64,000 nt of DNA from Gordius sp. MW1 (lineage: Eukaryota > Nematomorpha > Gordioida > Gordea > Gordiidae), in NCBI GenBank assembly GCA_964036665.1, contig OZ038531.1, forward strand, positions 7,130,168-7,194,167. The letters run 5' to 3'. The notes below the pieces were generated by a model that was not told the origin of the DNA, ran no database searches, and saw nothing but the letters and a program-made list of their open reading frames with translations. Numbering within the stretch: the stretch's first letter is position 1; the number at the start of each line of letters is the position of its first letter. Of the stretch, positions 23,960-36,400 are shown piece by piece. The position numbers and the translations under genes were made by a program.

Positions 23960-24665
23960 TAAAGATATAACGACGACCTTTATAATTTTCTGCGACATAC
24001 GAATGTATTGTGTAATAAAAACTTTATTTCATACAATTATTCAAATTTTCTCTGTAGATTTAAATAGAAATTATAAAGAAGTTAGACAATAATGTTTAGC
24101 GTTAACATTTTTAACTAATTATCCATAACCATAATGGTATAATGAGAGTTTTAGGGACTGATATAATTTAACACAAAAAAATTATGTAAGTTAAATGGTT
24201 TAGTTTAATTTATTGTAGGTTTTTAAATTTTATAATAATTAAAAAATTATTTTTAACAAATCTTTTTAAAACATTGTATTTTTCACCCTATCTGATATGA
24301 GGTGAATATGTGATGAGTGTTCAATCAATTTTGGTTAACGTTGCTAACAATATTTCAAATTACTTTATAATAAGAAACTGATATGTTTTTACCTATTACT
24401 ATTAATTATGCATTTTAAGGTTAATAAATGCAACTAGAACCTTATTTATTTGCATTAAAACGTGATATAGGTTAATTTCATATCAGATAAGCTTATCGAA
24501 TTACTTTACCTTTATTTATTTAATTAGCATTCTATTAGATTCTCAAGTGTGAATTACAATTTTATTTGAGTCGCTAAAGCTAAAGTGTACTAAAATACAG
24601 CTCCTTTTTATATTTCAAGTCCTTTAAAAGATTGCAATTAAGATAGCAAATCTGCCCCTAACTTC

Positions 24666-27600
24666 TTCCATGGGACCTTATTTAATTGAATTAGCGATAT
24701 TTGTACATCAAATAAATGGACACCCTAATTTTGAAGACATTGCAGCCATGATTATTATGGTAAGAATAAAACTAGTTTTTATTAAAAATTAATTTAAAAA
24801 TACCTATATGTTTTATAACATTCCCACAATAAAACAGTGTATAATTATTTCGGATTGTTCAAAAACGCACAAACAATCTTTTAAAAAACGTAATCTTTTG
24901 TTGTAAACTTTTAAGCATAATTTTAAAGAGATATGTATTTTTCTACGTTTGCATTACTCTAAGGAAGATTTAATTTTAATTGTTTTACAAAGCTTTATTA
25001 TGAAAAAGGTTTTAATTTATGAAATTTGAAAAAATGGATACAAAAACGAAAATATTATAAATAAATTGATTACAATCCCAATTCGACTCTAAATAATTTG
25101 ATAGCTACATACTAACTAGACGTCGGAACGGTTTTGCTAAGGTGAAAAATACTTAAGTATATTTTTATTTAAGCAAATTTTTAAAAAATGTCACTTCGGT
25201 CCCTATTTTATTGAGAATAATAAAGACATTATTTTAATTGTAATTAGTATTACAATGAAAGATTTAAGAATTTTTTTTTATTTTTAACAATTTACACTCA
25301 ATATTGTTATTATTTTTAAGACAAAAAGATAATTTAGCTATTTTACAAAAGGCTAACGCTTTATTGAGAAATTCGTCTTTAGGTTTCATTATTCAAGTCA
25401 ACCCCCTAATGATCGAATATATAGATGCACCAGCCAATGTGAGTTATTAAAGATTCAAATTAAATTTTGATTTGACTTTTGATATTTAGGTTCGCTCGTT
25501 AATTAATTCATTATTTAAAAGTTTTGCAAATTGCTATACAGTTTAAGGTTTAATTTTAAAATTTATCTAAAATTGTTTTGGCTTAGCTTAGAGGAATTAC
25601 ATATATATAATGCAGTGGCGTAAATAAGGGGGGGGGGGAAAAAATTCCCCCCCCCCTTGGCAAAAATTTAAAATTTTTAATTGCTATGCAATTTATGGGT
25701 TTTTATAGCTTCTCAACGCTGAGGAGGCTAAAAACTGACATTAGAAATACCATGTCTAAGAATAGATTAAATGGATTGGCTTTATTGACAATTCATCGGG
25801 AGTTAGCTCCTTCTCCCGATGAAGTTCTTAAAATTTTTAATCCCCCCCCCTTGAGAAAATCCTGGCTACGCGCCTGAAATAATGATATTATAAAGTTTGA
25901 AATGAAAATGTGAGTGTGAGTATGGTCACTTATTAAAGCTTCTCATGTTTATATACTACTTTGTTTTGTTAAATTTTATTTTTCAATTTTTAAATTATAT
26001 GCGAAGAGTTCTTCCGTTCATTTCGTTAGTGTTTCCACTATTTATTAATAATTTTATATGATATATGAATAATGATAGCAACGGAGATTGTATTACAATT
26101 AATAAATAATATAATATTTGAATTTCTCCGGTTTATTTGGCCCATACTTGATTAATATAGTATATACCATTACAATTGGGTGATTTGGCATATAGCCTAA
26201 AGCGATTTAACAAATATTTGACATCCTACAAAATGTCAAAAACCCTTCAAATGGAGCAAACATGGGATGCAGCTGCATTTTTATCTCCGTAAGTTGGGAA
26301 ATTACTTTTAATTTCAACATTAAAAAGTGGTCATGAACTTAATCTGAATAGCACAGGTTATAGAAAAGGAAATATTTTTATCTAAAAGTAAAAAACCTGA
26401 GCTTTAATGTGATAAATAATATTTTAACACGGAATTATACACTTTTAGATTTAATGCTTGATTGCTCAATCTTATAATTAAAACTTTGATCATGCCATCA
26501 ATAAATATATTTTTTCAATTAAAAAGTTTAAATGATAAAAAACTCTTACGTTTATATATAGAGCCTTATCAATACCCGGTGGTGCGGCAGGTAAATAAAT
26601 AATGTTTGGAAAATATATTTTAGTTCTTTGCTTTTTCAGGCTTAGATGCCTAATTTAAATTTTATATTAAGCTTAGAATTATGTCTTTTTGCGAAAAATT
26701 AATATAATTTGAGAAACCTGACCTTCCCCCGCTAGATATCATAGCCTTTTGTGAGGCTCTAGAGCTATAGCACATAGTGAGATAAGACGCTATAAGCAAT
26801 AGCGCATAATCACTCGGAGGCGCTAGAGCCATAGCAAATAGTCACTTAGGACGCCGGTGTTGATAGGAAATTTAAAGATTAAATTGCATTAATATGCACA
26901 CGGGGGCAAACATATATTTTTCGCATTAAACTTTTTTAATTGCTATGCAATTTATGGGCTCGTTTTTTGGTGTCCGTCCGTCCGTCCGTTGTCCGTTGTC
27001 CGTTACCTCCCTATCTATTTGCATTGGGTATATTAGGTTATCGCTTTTTTAAATTAATGCATGAGAAAGAGGTGCCCCACCCCTCATCTCTATCATGAGG
27101 TGCCCCACCCCTCATCTCTATCTCCCTCGCTTTCGGGCGGGGTCGGGTTTTAATTGCTACGTTAAATTAATGCATAAGTATATCTATATTTAAATTTTGG
27201 TAATTGCTATGCACTTTAACTAGTTTTGGGGTTAGAATCCCGGAGTTTTTTTTGACTCTTATGATTGTTCTTGTTACTATCATTGATAATAAGACTTTTT
27301 GGCCGTCCGCTGGCTGCTGACCAATGAAAAAATGACCATTGGCCAAAATGTGAATCCGAGTTTATTTTTTCGTTTTTTTTGACTATTATGATTGTTCCTG
27401 TTACTACCATTGCTATTATGACTTTTTGGCCGTCCGTTGGCTCTGACCAATGGAAAAAAATTACCATTGGCCAAAATGTGATTCGAAATTTTTTTTTTCG
27501 TTTTTTTTGACTATTATGAATTTATATCCACTTTTACCGTGTCCTGGCTGCTGACCAATGGAAAAAAATGACCATTGGCCAAAATGTAATTCGAAAATTT

Positions 27601-30600
27601 TTTTTTAGTTTTTTTTGACTATTATGAATTTATATCCACTTTTACCGTGTCCTGGCTGCTGGCTGACCAATGGAAAAAAATGACCATTGGCCAAAATGTG
27701 ATTCGAAAATTTTTTTTAGTTTTTTTTTGACTATTATAAGTTTATATCCACTTTTACCGTGTCCTGGCTGCTGACCAATGGAAAAAATGACCATTGGCCG
27801 AAATGTGATTCGAAAATTTTTTTTTTCGTTTTTTTTGACTTATGAATTTATATCCACTTTTACCGTGTCCTGGCTGCTTACCAATGAAAAAAAATAACCA
27901 TTGGCCAAATTTTATATAACCTAAAAATTTATTATAGATGGTCTAACAGACAGCCAACTATGTAATATATATTTTTAACCTTATAAATGCTTATATATTT
28001 TTTTATTGGGTTAATATATTTCATTTAATTAGATTGTGATTTCATAGAAAACCTAAAAAGTAATATTTAAAAAAATAATATAGGTATTTGATTCTAATTT
28101 ACGATAAAATATATCGATAGAAACTAACACAAAATTCGAAACCTCCTTCAAAGGTATAATCATAGCCCGTTATTTCTAATTAAATTGAATCTACTATTAA
28201 ACTCAAACACGAATTGTACTTTATTAGATGGCGCGCGTAAGTTTATATAATTAGTAAAATTTTTCTACGTGTCATAGATATTACACCGCACGTGTGGCAG
28301 GGAAATGTCCGATATTTTTAAAATGAAAAGGTATTTTAGGAATCTGAAAAGGTTATTTTACCCCCGGCCGCCCTGGGCACCTACGGGTAAAGTTTCGAGC
28401 GAATCGGGCTGGTAGTTTAAGAATTTAGCCCTTTTTTAAAACTAAAAAAAAACTTTTTTTTTTAATTTTTTTTTTTACATTAAATTAATATTTTGTTTTT
28501 GTTAATACCATTGATAATATGACTTTTTGACCGTCCGCTGGCTACTGACCGACGAAATATATTGATTTTCTAAACATAAAACACAACTTTATTATTTCAT
28601 TATCTATATAAATAACATAATAACTTCTACTATTTTAAAGCCACCATGGTATAGTGGTTATAGCGCCGTCTTGTGGACTGGAGGTGTGGGGTTCAAGTCA
28701 GGGAGGGGACAAATTTTTTTTTTTAATTTTTTTAAATTAAATTAATATTTGTTCATGTTAATACCAATGATAATATGAATTTTTGACCGTCCGCTGGCTA
28801 CTGACCAATAAAAAAATGACCATTGGCCAAATAAATCGAAATTTTTTTTCGTTTTTGAATTGGTTAACATTGATAATTACCCTATGTCCTCCCCTACAAG
28901 GGCCTATAACTAATTAACTAATTATTTTGCATCTAATACCCCCTATAGGCATTCTCGCCCCTTCCCACCTTTCTCGCCCATAAATTGCATAGCAAATATG
29001 CTACGTTTGTACGGAGTATAGAAGAGTTCCCCCTTCCCCTCTTCCCTTCCCCTACTCCCCTTCCCTTCTCCCCCTTCCCACGAGGGCCGAAGGCCCGAGT
29101 TTTTATTTTTTTATTTTCTCCCCCTTATTATATTAAAAATAATAATTGAACATGAAATTTTACGAATATCGGTATATTTTGTCATAATGTATAAGTAAAA
29201 TAATTTGTTTTGAAAAAAGGAAAATTAAATATTTATATGTAAAAAGGGTTTTTGGGGCTGGTAGTGGCCTTGACAAAAATTTGCATTTTGCACATAGGTA
29301 TATTCATTAGCTATTTTTTGAATTTTTACCTAATAAGGCTGAACTTCTAATACTTCAATTAGTTTCACTTTTTACATACCTTCGTCATAAAATTTCTTGT
29401 ATTTTTTAAAGAGAAATTCTGTTTTAACAAAGTTATATGTGCCATTATATTACTTAAGTTAAGGTCTTATAATTGCATAAGAAAATGGAATTTATATTAT
29501 TCCGCCATATTAAAATTTAATTAATTTAAAGAACTTAATTTCAATGTTGCGTTTAATAAATGTTTCACCGTGGTTTAAAATTTGAGCTCTTAATTTTTAT
29601 TTCATATTTTTATAATTTATTTTTGTCAAAGGCATGGCGTACAGTTCCTCTATTTGTTGCGGCGACAAAAATGGATTTATTTTGAATTATTTTGGCCTCG
29701 GAACTGCCATGACATTCGTTCACGAGCTTGGCCATATGTAATATCATTATTTATTTATCTCTTGACTAACCACAAAAAATTTATTACTTAAATTTAAATA
29801 GATAAATAATAATTATAAGGCCCCATATAAAATATGATTGGCAAAAATTTCGGTAACAAGAAGTAAAAAGATTTAACATTATTTATCTCTTGACTAAGCT
29901 CAAAATTTTTTTTTACTTAAATTCAAATAGACAATGTTCAGGCGCGTAGCCAGGATTTTCTCAAGCAAGGGGGAGGAAAAATTCAAAAAAAATTTCGACA
30001 CTTTAATTTATAATGTAACAAAAATAAATTTCGCGTACAATATATGCGAAACTTCAAGGCGCTATATAATCAGCTTTGGAAAATCTCTTCTCTTCATTAA
30101 TCAGAGCATTTACTATCGCTTTTATACCTTAAAAACGGACATGGACTTTTAAAAAAAATCTCAAATTTTGGTCAGGGAAGTCCCGCTTTCCGCCCTCTTG
30201 GCTACGCGCCTGATAATGTTAAATCTTTTTACTTCGTATTACCGAAATTTTTGCCAATCATATTTTATATAGGGCTTTATAAACCAATAATCGGTTTTTG
30301 TTTTTACCCATAATTTTAATCGTTACTCGAATAATTTGTGTAATACTAATTTAAATAGGGTAAGAAAATGGTCGACGAGACCATAGTTTTTATTAAAAAT
30401 GTTATTACAAATAAAATCTCTCTAAACTTAAATGAAAGCATCAAATTAAGCATGATAATGGAGATTGTCATTTTTGAATAAACCTACGGTTTGAAAGCGT
30501 CAGTTTCTAAAATACAAGGAATTTTTATAACTTTTTATTGTTGATGAATCACCGATTTTGCTACATTTTATAGATTAGGAGCTTCGCATGATGCAGGCTA

Positions 30601-31020
30601 CGGGGCAGTAGTCGAATATAATGGCGGACAAATTGAATGCTATTCTAAAGAACGCGGTATCATGGGCTATAAATCTAAAGGTCGAGAAAAATATACTTGG
30701 TCCAAATGTAGTCTGATAAATATTAGAAGTAATTTAAGGTAATTAATATCAACACCATTACCGGTGTTGGCATTTTTAAATATAAAAAACTATTTTTAAT
30801 CAATATCACCATTTAAACTACTTCATAAAATATAATTTATTGTTTGTTAAACAGGAAAAATGGCAAGTGCCTATTGGTAAGAAATAGCAAGAAATTATGG
30901 AAATATTATGATGGTATAAAGTTTATAAGCTATTCACCGGATGAAATATGTCGATCACACTATGGAGAGGAATTTAGATGCGATTTTACAAAAGTATTAA
31001 CATTTTGTAGCGAACTTTAA
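24666..31020 (+). CDS. Adamalysin (M12B)-type zinc metalloprotease, 5' part missing
   Basis: Exons: about 24666-24759, 25321-25438, 26161-26288, 26562-26590, 29632-29737, 30574-30738, 30855-31020 (stop TAA). The first readable part, PYLIELAIFV, is the start of the catalytic fold. The active-site helix HELGHMLGASHD, with all three zinc histidines, the Glu and the family-typical Asp, is split by an intron after the third motif residue block. IMGY downstream fits the Met-turn. A cysteine-containing tail of about 55 residues ends the protein; no disintegrin or thrombospondin domain follows. No signal peptide or prodomain was found upstream. The junction of exons 1 and 2 is out of phase by one base at an A run (25323-25327), so the gene may be damaged or my exon edge wrong. 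Confidence 0.72.
25613..25876 (+). mobile_element. Short hAT derivative carrying the dimerisation domain
   Basis: 264 bp with ends CAGTGGCGTAAATAAG and TGGCTACGCGCCTG, flanked by ATATAATG (25605-25612) and AAATAATG (25877-25884), 7 of 8 identical. Inside on the plus strand an open frame encodes the end of a hAT transposase: FSTLRRLKTDIRNTM, then RLNGLALLTIHR and PDEVLKIF. The frame runs into the right inverted repeat. It is a deletion derivative sitting in intron 2 of the metalloprotease gene. Confidence 0.8.
27230..27920. repeat. About 110-bp tandem array with a hairpin in each unit
   Basis: About six units share TTTTTTGACTATTATGA, CACTTTTACCGTGTCCTGGC and GGCTGCTGACCAATGG, followed by A-rich sequence and CCATTGGCCAAAATGTG. 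CCAATGG and CCATTGG in every unit are inverted and about 10 bases apart, so each unit can form a hairpin. Diverged units recur at about 28,480-28,560 and 28,740-28,850. Confidence 0.8.
28640..28709 (+). other. tRNA-like segment (possible SINE head)
   Basis: TGGTATAGTGGTTATAGC resembles a tRNA A box and GGGTTCAAGTC a B box, about 32 bases apart, with a loop TTGTGGA between them that would carry a GTG (His) anticodon. The acceptor stem does not pair well, so it is not a credible functional tRNA. It probably is a tRNA-derived promoter part within the surrounding repeat. Confidence 0.4.
29819..30279. mobile_element. Inverted-repeat element with nested hAT MITE
   Basis: About 63 bp on the left (GGCCCCATATAAAATATGAT through AAAGATTTAACATT) recur inverted on the right, ending ATATTTTATATAGGGCT near 30,276. 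TTATAA adjoins both outer edges. In the middle sits a separate 274-bp hAT-type MITE (29,939-30,212). Non-coding; it lies in the intron before the metalloprotease exon at 30574. Confidence 0.65.
29939..30212. mobile_element. hAT-type MITE nested in an inverted-repeat element
   Basis: Ends CAGGCGCGTAGCCAGG and CTTGGCTACGCGCCTG are inverted repeats. Flanks ACAATGTT (29931-29938) and ATAATGTT (30213-30220) match at 7 of 8 bases. The internal open frame shows no transposase motif that I recognise. Confidence 0.8.
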
Positions 31021-31062
31021 AGCCTTTAATAAAAATAACCACTAATAATTTTAAATCCTTTT

Positions 31063-32306
31063 ATGGGCGTAGTCATGATTTGAAATTAAGGGGGGGGGGG
31101 GGGGGGGGGGGGAAGCAGAAAGTTTAAAAAATGAAATGATGTTTGTAAACAATAATTTGAAAAAATTTATATAAAAACTTATACATTTAACTATATTATA
31201 AAGCTCGAAGCGATGCGAAAAATTAGGACATCAATTTATAAATTGTGTAAGATAGAGTGCATATATTTGGCTTTTTTTATAATGGACTTAATCGAACAAG
31301 TTGAAAATAATATATATTTCCCCATTATCAAATCAAAACATTTGTAATTGATGCTCGAAATTTTCGCTTCGCTCTCATCACGAATGCCCCGCTTTATTTT
31401 TGTTTGATAAGAACTGCGATGAATTATATACAATAAGAACTGCAAGGTATGAATAAATAATCAAAGGAAAAAATGACAATAAATAATGGGATTTTTCGTT
31501 ACAACCTTAAAAATGGTGAAAATTAGTTAAAATTTATTGCATAATTATTAAATATAATCCTTTAGTTTGAGAGTTCACTAAGACACATACTATTCTTGTT
31601 TAGTCAACTTGCTTAGATTTGTACTGTAAACATGGTTCGTGGACGGACGACGGGTTCAATATAGTCCTTGACGATACACCGTGTAAAGAAAAATTGCTAA
31701 TGCCACATCCAACTGACTCGGTAATACTCAAGCAGATATATAAGTCATGTTAAAAAAGTTTTCCCTTACTTGGCTAATAAAACTAACATAATTTTAGTGA
31801 GGGTAAAGTTTAGTAACATAATTTTCAATAAATTATAATCAATTAAACCAATAATCTGATATTTGTCTAAATTCAAAAATCATTGAGGTATGCAAAAAGG
31901 GGAAATGCACAAAACTAAACGAAGAACCATTGCAAACTTTAAATTCTAAATTCTTAAAATATCCGAGGAACCGTGCAAATTTAATATATTACAAATTACA
32001 ATCACATCTCCTTCTTTATATCTATCTATATTTACGACATTTGTGAATTAAAGATTTTGCTTATAAATTGAGCTTCTTGAGTAATATTATTTATAAACAC
32101 TTTTACATAAAGTAAGGTCATGAATGTAATAAAGGTAAATGATCCGCTCTGTACAAAAGCAATGGTAAACGAATCAGGGATTCACGTTACGATATAAATA
32201 TTTATAATTTTTTAACGAGCACGATGTTAAATCTTCGGTGGAATGTTGTGCCTTCAAATGCTATTGCCCATTTTCACTTTCGCTATCTAACAAACATAAT
32301 TACAAT
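31063..32306. other. Intergenic stretch between convergent genes
   Basis: A hAT-like left end (ATGGGCGTAGTCATG) followed by a long G run lies at 31,063-31,112. The rest is AT-rich with no exon recognised. This stretch separates the 3' ends of the metalloprotease and V-ATPase genes, so both transcription terminators should be here. Several AATAAA motifs occur but none can be assigned. Confidence 0.4.
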
Positions 32307-34673
32307 TCAATTATTTTGAAACTTAATTGTCACTTGTAATATGGCAACTATTATCCCGAACAAGCCGAGGGCACTGGCAAAAATTTCGATGACCAAAATT
32401 TTGACGAAAAGTGTAGAATTTTGGGCGTCAGCTAGGGCAGCTCCTGAGCCAACGATACCCACGCATATCCCACAAAATAAATTGCAAAATCCCGTAGTGA
32501 GTCCAGCACCAAACATGGCATACCCTGTTAAATCGAAACTTTTAACAAACAAACGGCACCCTAAATTCGTATAATGTTTTATGGTGTACATTTATAAAAA
32601 AAATCATTTTCCCCCTTTCTCTCATAAATATTAGTCTTCCCCCCCCCCCTGAATTCGAATCCTGGCTAAGTCCATGAAAAAGCAGGTCATTTTGGTACAA
32701 TTTCAAATATGTCCAATTGAAAAAACATTCAGCTAAAAGGGTAGTAGTTTATTATACATAAAAATCTGCATGCCATATGACACTCAGATGGTGTCATATA
32801 AGCTTGAACACTTGTGAATTCTATTTGATTTGGAAAATATCATAAGATCGTTCAGCTTTACTAATTGAACTATATAGTTACGAGATTTGCTTTCCCAAAA
32901 GTGTTCGTCCCATAGTTTTAACAACTTTAGGTAAAGGGAAGTTACTGGGATCCAAAGACTTTTTTATAATTTAAAGAAAAACTTAAACTCGTTGCAATTA
33001 TTGAATTATAATTCTAACTATTCAATCAACAACGAAACTTATACAATCATTTTTGTCTATAAAAATTTTAACCAAGCATAGCTGATTAAAGTTTAGGATT
33101 CTTGAAATCCTCATTATCATTCGAGCCATTATTTTTAACTTTAATGGAGTGTTAGGAGTAGTCTCAAAAATATTTATACCATTTATTTCTTGTCAAAATG
33201 GACAAAAATGCATGGTATATAAATCTTGCAGATAGGAATTAGCTAAAACTTGATTAACAATAAATAAATCATTGGTAAAATAAGCTTGATTATAGCCAGA
33301 AGGAGACAAGGAACCCCCAGCCAATTTTTTAAAAATATTTACAAACAAATAATAATACATTCAGAAAAGCATCATCATGCCTCTGCATTTATAATATTTT
33401 CCCCCTTTTATTCAAAAATTTTGAACAATTCATAAATCAAAACAGGTTTTTGAGACTACTTAAGAAAGGTGGCAGAGACTATACTGTGGTTATTTGAAAT
33501 TAACTGATAGGTTTCTTTCTACATTGCTCATACAATGAAAGCCATCGACTTAGCCAAAGGGTGTTAGGGCGGGACATTATTTTCTTAATTGTATACCCAA
33601 TATTCAATAGCATTGTTATACTTAACATTGATTAAAAATGAAATGATTCTTTTAAATTGTAAAACTAAGGAAACATATTATGTAATATATTAGGCAAATA
33701 CTTTAAATTTAATACCAAAGTATGTAAATAGCAATTTCCATAAAAATAACTTCATCTTTAAAATTATACCTTTAAAATAAAAACTTAAATATTTTATGTT
33801 AACTCAAAATTAAAAAATAATTGGTTTGATGCCAATTAGATGGAAAAAGACAGATTAAAAGCATCTATTTAACGATGACTTGTAGAAGATTAATGTTACA
33901 CATAACCATTAAAAACTTTTTATAATATAGTAACTCCTTCATTTTTTGTTTTATTTTATCATAAATAAATTTAATAGTGTTAGATCCACTAATTTTTAAG
34001 AATACAAATAACAGAGTAAGACGTACCCGAAAACAGATTTGAAGCTAATATTTCAGGAGTGACTGTAACATCATATCTATCAAATTTCTGCAATGTAAAG
34101 AATTAAATTTAAAAATGAATAAAGAAACTAAGACAAATAAAGTACACAAAAATTAATGTAATTCATTGCAATTGCAACAAGTTAATATAAAAGTTATTTT
34201 AAATAACAAACTTCAATTTGATTGCCAATAACTATAGCTAGAATTATTCCATAAATTGCTACAGCTTCACAAAAAATTATGCTAATTAAGTTTTTTGTTC
34301 TAATTCTTGGTTCCTTTACACCACCACCAAGTATACTAGCACCTGTGGTAAAAATGCCCCTAAATAATTAATAAAGCATTCAAACATCATATACTACCAA
34401 GCAGCTCCTACTACTGATAAAGAAATGGCCAGACCAATCCCAACACAAGCCCACATATATGGTGATGTATTTATTAAAAAACTAAATATTATCAAATTTC
34501 TGATTCTCAAATAAAATACCTTTCAATGTCAAAATGAGACCCTTTGCCAGATAACACATAAGCTATGCCTACAAAAAACTATTAAGTTTATTAAAAATAG
34601 TCTTACCAATCAAAATCAAAACCCCAATCACTATTGAAGATATTATTTTAGTGTGCCTAACAATAAGACTCAT
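32307..34673 (-). CDS. ATP6V0B: V-type proton ATPase 21-kDa proteolipid subunit c''
   Basis: Membrane rotor subunit of the Vo sector, which moves protons across endomembranes. Six exons in phase: 34673-34607, 34568-34520, 34481-34398, 34359-34212, 34087-34027, 32524-32307; 627 nt, 208 aa (human 205). Start ATG at 34671-34673 leads into a hydrophobic helix. Family hallmarks: [35 protein letters not shown], the helix with the conserved acidic residue [36 protein letters not shown] and a second acidic helix [13 protein letters not shown]. Four to five membrane segments are visible. The last intron is 1.5 kb. Nothing looks damaged. Confidence 0.95.
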
Positions 34674-35242
34674 CTTAATAGAAACTTATAAGGTCAAAAT
34701 TCTACTTTAAAACATATGTTGTTTAACACATATGCTATGAAGTTTGCACAACATTAAGGTACTATAAAATACATCTTGATGAACCAGAAAGATGCGAATA
34801 CAAGTCTAACTTTAGTTATAAAGGCAATTAATAATTTTTTAAGCGTTCAACATGCTTATTTTAACTTTAGATTCCGTATTATTAGAAATTGTGAGTGTTA
34901 ATACTACTAAGGAAGAGCGTTTTATAATAAAATAAAAATATTTAATACTGGAAGTATAAACGAGATTTTTACGCTTCATTCATGTGTGCTTCATTGTTAA
35001 ACTTCCAAATCTCTTTCCTTTATAAACTGAGTGGCTAATTCTACAGTAGAGATTGATGATCAAATTCAACTAAGAATTACTCATTGTTCAGCAAATTGAT
35101 TTTTAAAGTCAACTTTTCGATGATCACATTATAGCCATCTGTATTAAGGAATATATTGATGGCATCGAGAAAGTTAAAACTAAAAAATTGGATCATGTGG
35201 ATGGCCTTTATACGTGGCGGGCATGGATGGGCTTTTTTTAAT

Positions 35243-35418
35243 TACAGCCATGTATGTATGTATGTCTATGTATGTCTATGTATGTATGTATGTATGTGTG
35301 TGTATGTATGTATGTATGTATGTATGTATGTATGTATGTATGTATGTATGTATGTATGTATGTATGTATGTATGTATGTATGTATGTATGTATGTATGTA
35401 TGTATGTATGTATGTATT
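35243..35418. repeat. TATG microsatellite
   Basis: A nearly perfect array of TATG units (over 40 copies) with a few interruptions (TATGTC, TGTGTG) in its left part. Open frames across it on both strands are products of the 4-base period and not genes. Confidence 0.97.
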
Positions 35419-36400
35419 CGCAATAAAGCAATTGCTATGTGAGTGCGTGCGCTAAAATGTCAAATATATGAATTATTATAAAAGTGGCAGGACAGAGCAT
35501 ATTAATTGCTATGCAATTTATGAGCTCGTTTTCGGTCATCCCTCTTGTCTGCCCGTCCTGTCCTGTCTAACTTGGCTTTTTAATAATCGCTATAGAAATT
35601 TGGGTTTTTAATGGCTGTGGAAACTAAGGCTTCTAGAAAAGAATTTTATTTTGATTTTGCATATAGACTAGCTAATGACCGCTGATTGGCTCTAATTTCT
35701 TCGACCTCGCCCGAGCCTAAACTCCATTTTTGTTTTTGTTTCAACTGAATATCTTTATATATAAATTTTTTGGCAAATTGTCTAGGTTGTTGTTTTCTAA
35801 CGGATAATAGCAATTGCAAAATCGGCTAAATAATTCCCAGCAAGTCAATGATTACCAATGCTTACTTCTTATGTCTGACCCTCGCACGTGGCCAAAATCA
35901 TTGCTAATTGCTATTTATTTTTGCTGGCTATTTTTGTTAATCTTACGTTTTGAAGCTCGTCCAACATTTAATTTTTCTGACCCCGACCCGAGACCATACT
36001 CCGACATTTCCTTAATATTTGCCGCAGATATACTAATGACCGTTGTTTAGTCTGACCTCGGCCAGAGGCAAAATCCATTTTTATTTTTGTTCCCGCAGCT
36101 TTTGGCCATTTTAATAGTTTTACTTCAAGTATACATTTTTCCGATAAAAAACCTTTTTTGGGTAAAAATCAATGATGACCGTTTCTCGGCCAAAGAGTAA
36201 CCAGTTTGTCCCTTATATGGGCCTCACTTAATTCTTAATTTTTTGTGACTTTTTTTGTGAATTTGTCCATTTTGTTAAGGTAGGTGGCTAACATTTAGGC
36301 CAAAAACGTATATATTTTTCTGACCTCTTGCTTGAGTTTGAACATTGCCCCCTATCCCCTCTTCTTTGTCCCCCTAGCTCCCCCCCCCCCCTTTTCTCAT
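35419..36400. repeat. Repeat block starting with the TTGCTATGCAATTTATG motif
   Basis: The left end at about 35,500 shares TTGCTATGCAATTTATG and a following CTCGTTTTCGG/CTGCCCGTCC region with the element at 26,937. Inside, phrases like CTAATGACCG and GACCTCG-CC recur several times about 170-350 bases apart. C-rich sequence ends it near 36,395. Non-coding, probably a non-autonomous element of the same family. Confidence 0.5.

Larger units (their letters stand above)
26937..28995. mobile_element. Foldback-like repeat element with internal tandem array
   Basis: It is bounded by inverted copies of TTGCTATGCAATTTATGGGC (26940-26959 and, reversed, 28976-28995). Inside are GTCCGTCC runs, a tandem array (27,230-27,920), a tRNA-like segment (28,640-28,709) and C/T-rich sequence at the right side. 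The same terminal sequence starts another block at about 35,500. No coding potential seen. The class is not identified and no target duplication was recognised. Confidence 0.5.

Noticed and set aside
27230..27920. CRISPR-like array
   Set aside because: The units are adjacent tandem repeats without unique spacers, in animal DNA; it is a minisatellite.
31063..32681. One hAT element from the ATGGGCGTAGTCATG end to the GGCTAAGTCCATG end
   Set aside because: It would enclose the last V-ATPase exon, and the outer 8-base flanks do not match. The two ends more likely belong to separate damaged copies.
35156..35455. Open frames of 60-99 codons across the TATG repeat
   Set aside because: They arise from a 4-base period free of stops and encode only MYVC-type repeats.
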